From the NCBI GenBank assembly GCA_031257725.1, contig JAIROD010000056.1:1-11277 (forward strand): a stretch of DNA of 11,277 nucleotides. The letters run 5' to 3'. The stretch is from Planctomycetaceae bacterium (GTDB taxonomy: Bacteria > Planctomycetota > Planctomycetia > Pirellulales > Thermoguttaceae). The stretch's first letter is position 1. Every line of letters starts with the position of its first letter. This document shows positions 7,001-11,277 of this stretch, one piece after another. Made by a program: the position numbers and the translations under genes. The notes beneath the pieces are model-generated. The model was given only the letters and a program-made list of their open reading frames with translations. It ran no database searches and had not been told where the DNA came from.

Positions 7001-9253
7001 GATGATGGAAGTAATAATACGTTTACGAATATTGATTATCTCACATTCGATCTTGGTTTTCTGAATGACCGTAAAGATTACGGCGGAACGATTGGTTTAC
7101 GTTGGTACAGCAAAAACGACGACATCGATGCCTCCGGTCAATTTACAATAGATGAAGGCAATTATTTCAATGTCGGAGTGGAACTTCACGACAACAACAA
7201 TAATCTCGCTGCGGATTGGTCTGGAACCGCACTCGATAAATACGGACTCGGAACATTGGAACTTTCCGCAACAAATGCTTACAGCGGTAAAACAACAATT
7301 CATGCCGGTGAATTGCTTTTAACCAATAAACAAGGAACCGGACTCGGTAACGCGGTTGTTGAAGTACAAAAAAACGCACGGCTTGGTCTGAATTTTGACG
7401 GAGTGTACAATAAAACGATTACCGGTGCGGGACAGGTTGTTCAATACGGCGGAACAGTGGAACTTGCCGGAAACAACAACTACACCGGCGGAACGCTCTT
7501 AAAAGGCGGTGTAACAGAATTTACGGCGGAGAATCAATTCGGAACCGGTACCATAATCTTTGACGGCGGAATCTTAAGAAATAAAGCGGAAACAACGTTG
7601 AAACGCACTCTCCTTATTAAAGACGGTCAAACCGCTCAATTCGATACGCCGCTTTTCAGTAACAGTTCTGAGGCTTCGTTGACGTTTAAGGGGACGATTT
7701 CCGGTAACGGCGGATTGGAAAAAACCGGTAACGGAATTTTGTCCTTGACCGGAAAAAATACCTTTATGGAAACAACCCTTGTCCGTAACGGCGGTCTGAA
7801 TATTGAAGGTTCCGTTCAATCCGATGTTCGTGTTCAACCGTTTGCAGCCGTTTCCGGCTCCGGTTACATTATCGGTATTAACGAAGAAAATGATAATGAT
7901 CAAAAATATGAAAACGATCAATTTCATACCAACGGCGATTTATTTATTGCCGCTAACGGTTATTTCGATTGGTATTTTTCGCCGACCCAATCCGAATCGC
8001 AACCATTAAATGTAAACGGTTCTATTTATCTCGACGAAGGGGCAATTTTCCGTCCGCGAACAAATTCAACCAATTTTACAAACCAAATTGACAACTGGAC
8101 AGTATTAACGTACAACAAAACGCTTGGCGGACAATTTTTAGCCATTGACGATACCTTTAACGCTTTTTACAATTTTGAACTGGATTATTCGGTTCCAGGT
8201 GAAATTCGAGTTAGCGGTGAACTGTTGAGCCGTCCGCGTGCGATGGGCGATGTGATTGCCACCGGACTTTCCATCGCCAACCGTAAACTGTACAGAAAGG
8301 CGTTTACCGAATTGTTCCGAGAAACCACCTACAGTAAAACGGCGGTTCGTAACATTATTGATAACGGTAACAACGGCGGTAACGGTTATTCTTCGGTTCG
8401 CGGACAAGCGATTTCACCGAAACGCTCTGTTTGGTTCACTCCGTCAGCCCGCGCCAACAAATTCGCCAGTACTTTTGTCGGCGGCACTTATAATTTCGAA
8501 GCTTACGGAATGCAAGCCGGTTCAACATTACGGTCGAATAACAACAGTTCACTTGGATTGATGATCGGTTATGAACGCGGCTCACTCAGTAACAGGCTTG
8601 ACTGGATTCGAAGTCATGATTATCAAATCGGTTTGTATTTCGGTCATATTTTCCGCAACGGTACAGAATTTCGCAGTTTTATCGGCGGCGGTCTGCAAAC
8701 ATTCACCGCATCACGTAACGATATGGTTGAAACGTACATGACCAAGTATGACGGTTCCAGTTTCGAAATCAACGCCGAATTAGGAAAACTCCTCGTCTCG
8801 CAAAATGGTACGTTATTGCGTCCGTATTTTGCAGCGGATATTGAGTACAGCGGACAAACCGCAGCCCAAGAATCTGAAATCGGTAATGCGTTCCGGCATT
8901 ACGGACGGGCTGACCTCTCCCAATTTTTTGTACGGTTCGGAGCCGATGCAGAAAAACGTTGGCAATTTGTTGATATTAACGGCGGAATAAGTTATACCGG
9001 ATTACTGTTTGGTCAAACCCGCGCCCAAACGCCCATTTTCTATCCGACACGCGGCGCAGGAACCACCTCCTACGGCGCACGGCTCGGACGCTCTTCCGTA
9101 ACACTAAAAACCGGCTTGAACTGGCATTTAAACCGCCAAAGAGTGAACACCGTTTTCCTGGATTACCTTGCGGATATTTACTTGGACCGTGCCGGCAGAG
9201 TAGGCGATAATATTCAACATTCCGGAAATCTCGGCATTTTAGTACGGTTCTAA
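1025..9253 (+). CDS. Giant Pmp-like autotransporter adhesin
   Basis: This gene encodes a 2742-residue type Va autotransporter, probably a surface adhesin. Residues 1-25 are a signal peptide: MLRR, a hydrophobic core, and likely cleavage after AEG. The passenger is Asn-rich beta-helix. About eight degenerate 25-residue repeats occupy 356-560. A W-G…W…NW…VVFDD motif typical of autotransporter passengers lies near 682-740. Twenty-two GGA[ILV][YFW]-type motifs lie between about 1007 and 1685, most preceded by FxxN, as in chlamydial Pmp and POMP repeats. About five autotransporter-associated beta-strand repeats follow (near 1769, 1874, 2070, 2132 and 2224). A helical linker (about 2400-2450) leads into a barrel of about 280 residues (2463-2742) ending in Phe (LGILVRF), the usual C-terminal signal for BAM insertion. 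I see no cysteine after residue 11, as is usual for autotransporters. No protease or lipase motif was seen. Known Pmps run to about 1800 residues, so this is large. The natural ligand is unknown. It is a single-gene transcription unit, with no partner gene nearby. Confidence 0.93.
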   Translation: MLRRLSILSFCFLLFLALFALTAEGQSTTRTYHIGIPQTLENGEQNPDYPNGMVASNGSDYYFDSLQSLKDYVSQYNFIQYNGAGTIIELKLYSDQQIPNDTGDFYTIALLDSGTKKVRISSADGTLKKITTPEGKPANADFLRIESRSGYQVNLEIDENISIRAGSATISNRYATSILGGDFTAKGVTYQDGGQIYVANTENLHSVVDLTGATFVGNVVSSTENNGAILSLNNIVSANLSNTNFNNNDADWQVYVFTNVPTYSNIRLGAVKAGTESVLGSTTDNSGGIFLGGTGSASYTVDISGDGNFRQNQKIETNNVNFLTVNKTGLGTWFVAERITNKFHAQENATLNINAGTLDMGGNSKIELHGGNNTYLYLRDNSILNMGDAAVFEVQGASASLSLSNNGTLNTGSNSKIDIRGTNSAELNLTDSTLNLNNNTGVEISGTTTNFELNDSTVTAGENITFNINGTGSTDLTWNSSTVKIGNNSELNVKGSDVSFTMNNGTWETGENVQYIAHSSGDNTLDLSDNNNVVNMGKKSGFSLTDASSKSFNGNVSLNNAKIILNGENTIKANQLSIYSTTFDFDNNALKNDQGLSIPALTLNVSTINSGNTTFDIHGIHSNVNNQELIRNTGTATFNVNDYNALLDGVDIGNNNLRQNVTITADKNNKSLYLTVDFENHILQWTGNAYPNTWNLEDNNYNWYYEKQTLNLGDQYVATGYVFNDAVVFDDALVSSNNNTIEISNSIYLSQQTDFLTDRTIPWTQEIVTEYGMRISGTKSWIFNGGSISDDFNPNPVPTMPDQRKHVARLTFDGTGTIQINNENANKFHDGLLIGNSVTDGSLIQLNVARPDSLGSGEYAGEETDLSTQNGNYVVQHEGYGIMFVGNGANIQIYDANKIDDIFDQRIKVEQKSTGTLNIENTERETIVTASSSYYKNKDNFDTVITHGGVIVVENDASFTMTGNFHFKDNNNFINETNFDGGVLWAGTGAGVMIRGNSYSYNAASNNGGAIYFSGGKNTESNKVATLNASNSNFKSNEAKNGGAIYVKNNANLYLEQSAFNNNEATVSGGAVYLSPNGIGTTININNTSFNNNLTLSNNSQGGAIYAGGTGITVNGTGSSFEYNMVGEILVGDDGNIIEPAKGKGYQGGAIYLGDNGTLNMSSSLFEYNQVNTKKTDSSGGAIYTGTGAKINLSNGRLEKNSAYADGGAIYSVSEDGNTSVGNLIIDGTNFIANFSETANGGAIFTGDTVIHGEGTTFSQNQAAKNGGALYVNHANKDTFVININNSQFDQNTAQKGGAIYLNATGVYKEKDSPENYQLVLDVSGTQFLTNTANNGGAIYANSYTTVNAKNTTNLRPTVFGVYTGETENIDPDNLNNDYGNIALQNGGAIYINGEVDKKATSQLNVDGAYFTNNFAGMDGNGNGGAVYLHYADAEIANATFYNNIATDFGGGIYYENENEKELTLQNVGMVFNTAISGGAVYAASQTKLYDNNSSFSANEATQDGGAIYFKSEQSLLDITGTQFLNNIAAGNGGAVYLQNNSVIKTNGAVFSSNPDEINAVANATNGGAIRIGNASELYLSGTTFSGNTAEQNGGAIWINDTRTNLKTSDKMNILKIDASSFSNNEALEGHGGAVYAKNAQIISKGVTFSGNNAEQNGGALYAENSDLNLTNTNFNYNKAEKGGAIYFLTTNNQDREITLETTASIVSSFIGNTSGSNANSIYFDVQGSEITKINLNIETDGILNMNDPMSVNNSKQNSDPNIVNLDLDIVKTGSGKWSLGGINNFSNTKTGTTVDVQSGIFELQNGSELLLTNADKSDRFDLKGGATFATSGPLNSSVISNLKTTSLDFAAGSKMQLGGNLTLDIGNDYTIASVLSGNGGFIKNDNNKLTFTGTTNNYNGNVMIKDGRFEVVEKSGVAGSGSFVTENGDFVMKTGTELLLHADLNRPSLVAKTVSIDQVHLDISGISSNDDQKEFILIHTTNGISGNFKTVDDGSNNTFTNIDYLTFDLGFLNDRKDYGGTIGLRWYSKNDDIDASGQFTIDEGNYFNVGVELHDNNNNLAADWSGTALDKYGLGTLELSATNAYSGKTTIHAGELLLTNKQGTGLGNAVVEVQKNARLGLNFDGVYNKTITGAGQVVQYGGTVELAGNNNYTGGTLLKGGVTEFTAENQFGTGTIIFDGGILRNKAETTLKRTLLIKDGQTAQFDTPLFSNSSEASLTFKGTISGNGGLEKTGNGILSLTGKNTFMETTLVRNGGLNIEGSVQSDVRVQPFAAVSGSGYIIGINEENDNDQKYENDQFHTNGDLFIAANGYFDWYFSPTQSESQPLNVNGSIYLDEGAIFRPRTNSTNFTNQIDNWTVLTYNKTLGGQFLAIDDTFNAFYNFELDYSVPGEIRVSGELLSRPRAMGDVIATGLSIANRKLYRKAFTELFRETTYSKTAVRNIIDNGNNGGNGYSSVRGQAISPKRSVWFTPSARANKFASTFVGGTYNFEAYGMQAGSTLRSNNNSSLGLMIGYERGSLSNRLDWIRSHDYQIGLYFGHIFRNGTEFRSFIGGGLQTFTASRNDMVETYMTKYDGSSFEINAELGKLLVSQNGTLLRPYFAADIEYSGQTAAQESEIGNAFRHYGRADLSQFFVRFGADAEKRWQFVDINGGISYTGLLFGQTRAQTPIFYPTRGAGTTSYGARLGRSSVTLKTGLNWHLNRQRVNTVFLDYLADIYLDRAGRVGDNIQHSGNLGILVRF
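2090..2704 (+). repeat. Eight ~25-residue passenger repeats
   Basis: Within the autotransporter (residues 356-560), eight consecutive units of 23-30 residues can be aligned by eye. The pattern is roughly [G/S]TLNxGxNSxIxIxGT followed by a short polar-hydrophobic strand and an Asn-Asx turn. Examples of unit starts are GTLDMGGNSKIEL, SILNMGDAAVFEV, GTLNTGSNSKIDI and TVKIGNNSELNV. The period suits one beta-helix rung per repeat. Divergence between units is high, so the duplication is old. Confidence 0.65.
4045..6085 (+). repeat. 22 GGA[ILV] Pmp-type repeats
   Basis: Within the autotransporter (residues about 1007-1685), GGAIY or a close variant recurs 22 times at irregular intervals, mostly 25-50 residues. 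Most copies follow an FxxN tetrapeptide such as FSGN, FNNN, FEYN or FYNN. Variants include GGGIYY, GGAIR and GGAIW. The coding DNA is also conserved: GGCGGAGCAATTTAT occurs exactly near 4467, 4643 and 5030, and GGCGGCGCAATTTAT near 4151, 4914 and 6071. In Chlamydia, the GGA[ILV] and FxxN motifs of Pmps are linked to adhesion. That role is inferred here. Confidence 0.85.
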
Positions 9254-9308
9254 ATAAAAATATTTGTTTTCGTTTGGTAACTATTCCGTAATTATTATTT
9301 TTTGTAAT

Positions 9309-9527
9309 TATTCAGTAGATCGGTTATTCGCTGGTAGGCAACCTTTCGCCGAAAGGTTGCGTTGCCGATAGGCAACAGTGAATCAGATTCGATTGGGCAA
9401 TTTGTGTTTCTGACTGGTTTGGAAACTGATTGCCGGCGGGAAACAGGGGCAAGTCGGCTATCGCCGTATTAGTAAAAACCTTTCGGCGAAAGGTTGCCTA
9501 CCTGATGAGATAATACACGACTGAATA
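9309..9527. mobile_element. Possible MITE-like inverted-repeat element
   Basis: A perfect 26-bp inverted repeat, 9333-9358 and 9477-9502, encloses 118 bp. Each arm is itself a hairpin (stem ACCTTTC/GAAAGGT with loop GCC), and the outer ends read GGTAGG…CCTACC. Outside the arms, at nearly equal distance (16 and 17 bp), lie TATTCAGT (9309-9316) and its inverse ACTGAATA (9520-9527). The symmetry thus extends to about 219 bp. There is also a hairpin GTTGCC-GATA-GGCAAC at 9361-9376. No coding capacity and no clear target-site duplication were seen. A non-autonomous transposable element is an inference. Confidence 0.5.
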
Positions 9528-9560
9528 GACACATTTTTTTTAACTATTCAGTCGTTTTTT
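9518..9560 (+). terminator. Terminator-like hairpin after autotransporter
   Basis: CGACTGAATAG (9518-9528) pairs perfectly with CTATTCAGTCG (9544-9554) across a 15-nt loop, followed directly by six T (9555-9560). This fits an intrinsic terminator on the plus strand. It lies 265 bp after the autotransporter stop, and no earlier GC-stem plus T-run was seen. The stem is AT-rich and overlaps the possible MITE end, so it may be a repeat that happens to look like a terminator. Confidence 0.55.
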
Positions 9561-9567
9561 CCGAATG

Positions 9568-9650
9568 CCCCCCTAGCCCCTCCGAAGGAGGGGAATTAAG
9601 GAACATCTCCTTCGGAGAATAATTCCCCTCCTTCGGAGGGGTTAGGGGGG
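9568..9650. repeat. 31-bp stem inverted repeat (CCCCTCC/GGAGGGG)
   Basis: The arms at 9568-9598 and 9620-9650 are complementary over 31 positions with a single C/T difference, which is still a G:T pair in RNA. The 21-nt loop contains a further hairpin, TCTCC-TTCG-GAGA (9606-9618). Each arm also folds alone (CCTCC-GA-AGGAGG type). No T-run follows on either strand. The structure would be extremely stable and could block read-through or stabilise a 3' end. More simply, it is another dispersed palindromic repeat. Confidence 0.8.
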
Positions 9651-9715
9651 GTAAAAAATACTGATTATTTCCTATTTTAGGGGATCATTTGATTACGATG
9701 CGTATTGGTATTTCT

Positions 9716-9897
9716 GTCCCGCTAGGGACAACATATTGGTAGCAAACGCGGTCGATTAAAAATGATCGTCCCGTTAGGGACGATATGTTGGTAACAATTG
9801 GAATCAATGCCAAATATAAATTTCACCAACATTGCGTCCCTACGGGACGATCATTTTGTTATACTGTTTTCTACCAAGATGTCGTCCCTAACGGGAC
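9716..9897. repeat. REP-like hairpin cluster, right inverted copy
   Basis: Four GTCCC/GGGAC units lie at 9716-9742 and 9768-9794 (forward) and at 9824-9848 and 9871-9897 (reverse). Read as its reverse complement, the cluster aligns with 1-171 unit by unit. The inter-unit DNA also matches, for example the segment around CACCAACATTGCGTCC and the AATTTATATTTG next to it. The best-conserved part is 9811-9891 against 1-84. The cluster therefore forms long inverted repeats on either side of the autotransporter gene. Confidence 0.85.
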
Positions 9898-10144
9898 GAA
9901 AATTGGCATTATTCTCCAATCACTGATGCCCCCAAAATTCTGAAATAATCAGAAAAAATAAACTTCAATCTCCGAAAAAAATCCCACTGATATATTACGA
10001 TTTATTTGATTTTGTGATTGACGATGATTTTCCTAATCATCGTCTTCATTCAATCATTAAAATCATAGTTCAGACGCGGATTATACGCCCCACACGTCCA
10101 TCATTCCCCTCAACAATCCATGTTCAACTCTCAATGAATCTACT
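9898..10144. repeat. Noncoding region with perfect 10-bp palindrome
   Basis: No gene is supported here. GACGATGATT (10020-10029) pairs perfectly with AATCATCGTC (10035-10044) over loop TTCCT. It is followed by an AT-rich segment with repeated AATCAT/TCAATCA words to about 10070. There is no T-run, so it is not a clear terminator. It looks like another dispersed repeat. An 84-codon open frame starting at 10014 runs through this and the next repeat module and is not considered a gene. Confidence 0.6.
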
Positions 10145-10222
10145 GCCCTTTCAGGGCGTTGATGGTGTTTGCTGTTACCCGCCGCGTTGCGGCGGGCTGG
10201 CTTGTGTTGCCCTTTCAGGGCG
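10145..10222. repeat. GCCCT/AGGGC and CCCGCCGC hairpin module
   Basis: Two copies of GCCCT-TTC-AGGGCG (10145-10158 and 10209-10222) bracket the hairpin CCCGCCGC-GTT-GCGGCGGG (10178-10196). A related GCCCT-GAA-AGGGC hairpin occurs at 11211-11223 in the opposite orientation. The local GC content is well above that of the flanks. The block is a composite palindromic repeat with no protein family recognisable in any frame. Confidence 0.75.
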
Positions 10223-10274
10223 AAAAGTCGCCTACCTGATGCGAAAGACCGCCCACCTGTTAAGTTGAAACCGA

Positions 10275-10361
10275 CGGTTATTCACGGGGAACGCCTAACG
10301 GCGTTGTTTGGAACACGTACTTTGTTAAGCAATAAATCATCGCGGCAGCGTAACATGAGAT
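10275..10361 (+). repeat. Repeat block shared with 744-801, right copy
   Basis: It carries CGGTTATTCAC, the hairpin AACGCC-TAAC-GGCGTT (10290-10305), and an exact 14-bp GCGTAACATGAGAT (10348-10361), matching the left block in order and orientation. The insert between hairpin and 14-mer is 29 bp longer here. Unlike the GTCCC clusters, the two copies are direct rather than inverted. Confidence 0.7.
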
Positions 10362-10419
10362 AATAACAACTTTCACAAGAACTCCTAAACACCTAAAAAG
10401 CATTGCCCATTCTATGCGG

Positions 10420-10448
10420 TTGACGTAAATTCCGATCCTGAATAAAAT
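10420..10448 (+). promoter_or_regulatory. Sigma70-like promoter of thioesterase gene
   Basis: TTGACG (10420-10425) and TAAAAT (10443-10448) are separated by exactly 17 bp, each one mismatch from the sigma70 consensus. This would start transcription near 10455 and leave a leader of about 90 nt before the ATG at 10546. It is the best promoter match I see in the window and makes the thioesterase an independent transcription unit. Confidence 0.6.
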
Positions 10449-10545
10449 AATACCTTTATGGATGTTGATTCGGTGTATTGGAAACGCTCAACTTTTTCTT
10501 AGTTAACCTTATTATTAACCTCATTTTTTCATCAGACTACAAATT

Positions 10546-10956
10546 ATGGAACTGACAAAAGAACAAATCATGGAACGGTTCAAAGCCGACCGTTATGCTA
10601 CTGAAGTAACCGGAATCGAAATCGTCGACGCCCAACCCGGTTACGCTAAAACAAAACTGCTCATCCAGCCAAAACATTTCAACGCCGTCGGTATTGTTCA
10701 AGGCGGTGTGGTGTTCACGCTTGCTGATTTCGCGTTTGCTGTTGCAAGCAATGTAGGAGTTGAGGAAATAACGGTTGCGATTGAATGTCATCTCTCATTT
10801 ATGAAACCAACAACAACCGGTACCTTATTCGCCGAAGCCGCTCTGATTTCCAAAACAAAATCGCTGGTCTCGTACAATATTCCGGTAACAAATGAAAATG
10901 GCGACCTTGTCGCCCAGTTCTACGGACGAGGTTTCACAAAACAACCTAAAAAATAA
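10546..10956 (+). CDS. PaaI-family hotdog-fold thioesterase
   Basis: This gene encodes a 136-residue single-domain hotdog protein of the PaaI/YbgC-like acyl-CoA thioesterase group, expected to hydrolyse acyl- or aryl-CoA in the cytoplasm as a homotetramer. The family signature is clear. H44-x-N46 precedes G49, followed by QGG (52-54) and FTLAD, with Asp61 in the place of the catalytic Asp of E. coli PaaI. AFAVASN follows the helix. The later ECHLSFMKP and GRGF segments fit the remaining strands. HGG is usual in PaaI; here it is QGG, which I recall in related bacterial homologues. The length is typical and complete. No Shine-Dalgarno is evident before the ATG; the start is chosen because MELTKEQIMERF fits the family N-terminus. 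No paa or fatty-acid genes are adjacent, so the substrate cannot be given. Confidence 0.88.
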   Translation: MELTKEQIMERFKADRYATEVTGIEIVDAQPGYAKTKLLIQPKHFNAVGIVQGGVVFTLADFAFAVASNVGVEEITVAIECHLSFMKPTTTGTLFAEAALISKTKSLVSYNIPVTNENGDLVAQFYGRGFTKQPKK

Positions 10957-10959
10957 TCG

Positions 10960-11102
10960 TAACTATTCCGTCGCGGTCAATGTTCCTTTTTCTGTCCCGT
11001 TAGGGACAACATCTTGGTAGAAAATGATGTCAATTAAAAACGCTCGTCCCTAACGGGACGGGAATATTCGGAAAGACAACCAAACACCACTGAATAGATA
11101 CA
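10960..11102. repeat. Third GTCCC hairpin module within TATTC boxes
   Basis: One full forward unit (10994-11020) and one tail-less hairpin CGTCCC-TAAC-GGGACG (11045-11060) lie here. The DNA between them, including GTCAATTAAAAA, matches 9743-9767 of the right cluster, so this is a partial copy in the same orientation. It is bracketed by TAACTATTCCGT (10960-10971) and the inverse-type box ACTGAATAGATACA (11089-11102). Related boxes occur at 9278-9289, 9520-9533 and 9541-9552. Confidence 0.7.
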
Positions 11103-11141
11103 AAATGTCTATTATTCGTAATATATCAGTGGAATTTTTTT
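11087..11141 (+). terminator. Candidate terminator after thioesterase
   Basis: CCACTGA (11087-11093) pairs with TCAGTGG (11126-11132), followed by AA and seven T (11135-11141). An internal AATAGA/TCTATT pair (11093-11098 with 11108-11113) shortens the loop. It lies 130 bp past the thioesterase stop. The outer stem is short, so the call is tentative. Confidence 0.4.
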
Positions 11142-11227
11142 ATCGCCCTGAAAAGGCCATCCGCATTAGCGTAGGGCAACGCCCTACGTTCTGATTCATC
11201 GAAAACGAAAGCCCTGAAAGGGCGATA
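11141..11227. repeat. Composite palindromic repeat
   Basis: TATCGCCCT (11141-11149) and its inverse AGGGCGATA (11219-11227) bound the block. Within it are CGTAGGGC-AAC-GCCCTACG (11170-11188) and GCCCT-GAA-AGGGC (11211-11223). The latter is the inverted relative of the hairpins at 10145 and 10209. It is noncoding to the end of the window. Confidence 0.7.
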
Positions 11228-11277
11228 GCCTCATTTTCTCAATTCGTTTTGTTATACAAATTGACCTACAAAATGAT

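Noticed and set aside
10014..10363. 84- and 64-codon open frames
   Set aside because: Both are built from the hairpin modules at 10020-10044, 10145-10222 and 10275-10305, without ribosome binding site or family resemblance.
10537..10791. 84-codon open frame on the minus strand
   Set aside because: It overlaps the well-supported thioesterase on the other strand and has no family resemblance.

Overview
The window holds one giant gene, one small gene, and an unusually dense set of small palindromic repeats in almost all of the remaining DNA. The large gene encodes a secreted, outer-membrane-anchored protein (type Va autotransporter), so the host is a diderm (Gram-negative) bacterium. The base composition is AT-rich, and the passenger is Asn-rich with chlamydia-Pmp-like GGA[ILV]/FxxN repeats plus autotransporter-associated beta-strand repeats. 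Together with intergenic DNA full of REP-like hairpins, this best suits an uncultured PVC-group organism, possibly a gut or anaerobic Planctomycetota. That assignment is an inference from style: there is no rRNA or phylogenetic marker gene here.

Layout. 1-171: cluster of four GTCCC/GGGAC hairpin units. 232-664: a GC-hairpin/AT-spacer module, present as one partial and two nearly identical 120-bp copies. 679-801: further hairpins and a block that recurs at 10275-10361. 802-1024: leader of the large gene, with a 19-bp-period direct repeat and a Shine-Dalgarno sequence. 1025-9253: the 2742-residue autotransporter. 9254-9560: a 26-bp perfect inverted repeat inside a possible MITE-like element, then a terminator-like hairpin. 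9568-9650: a 31-bp near-perfect stem. 9716-9897: a second GTCCC/GGGAC cluster that is the mirror image of the one at the left end. 10020-10361: more palindromes. 10420-10448: a good sigma70-like promoter. 10546-10956: a PaaI-type hotdog thioesterase. 10960-11227: a third, shorter GTCCC cluster and two more hairpin families.

The two genes show no functional link. The autotransporter is a self-contained secretion unit: signal peptide, beta-helical passenger, alpha-helical linker, 12-strand-type barrel. It probably works as a surface adhesin. The thioesterase is a cytoplasmic housekeeping-type enzyme with its own promoter. The most distinctive aspect is the DNA around the autotransporter. It is flanked by inverted copies of the same four-hairpin cluster, and several hairpin families with unrelated stems share the same loop (TAAC/TAAA or its complement). 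This looks like REP/BIME-type elements, though no transposase (RAYT/Y1 HUH) is encoded in the window.
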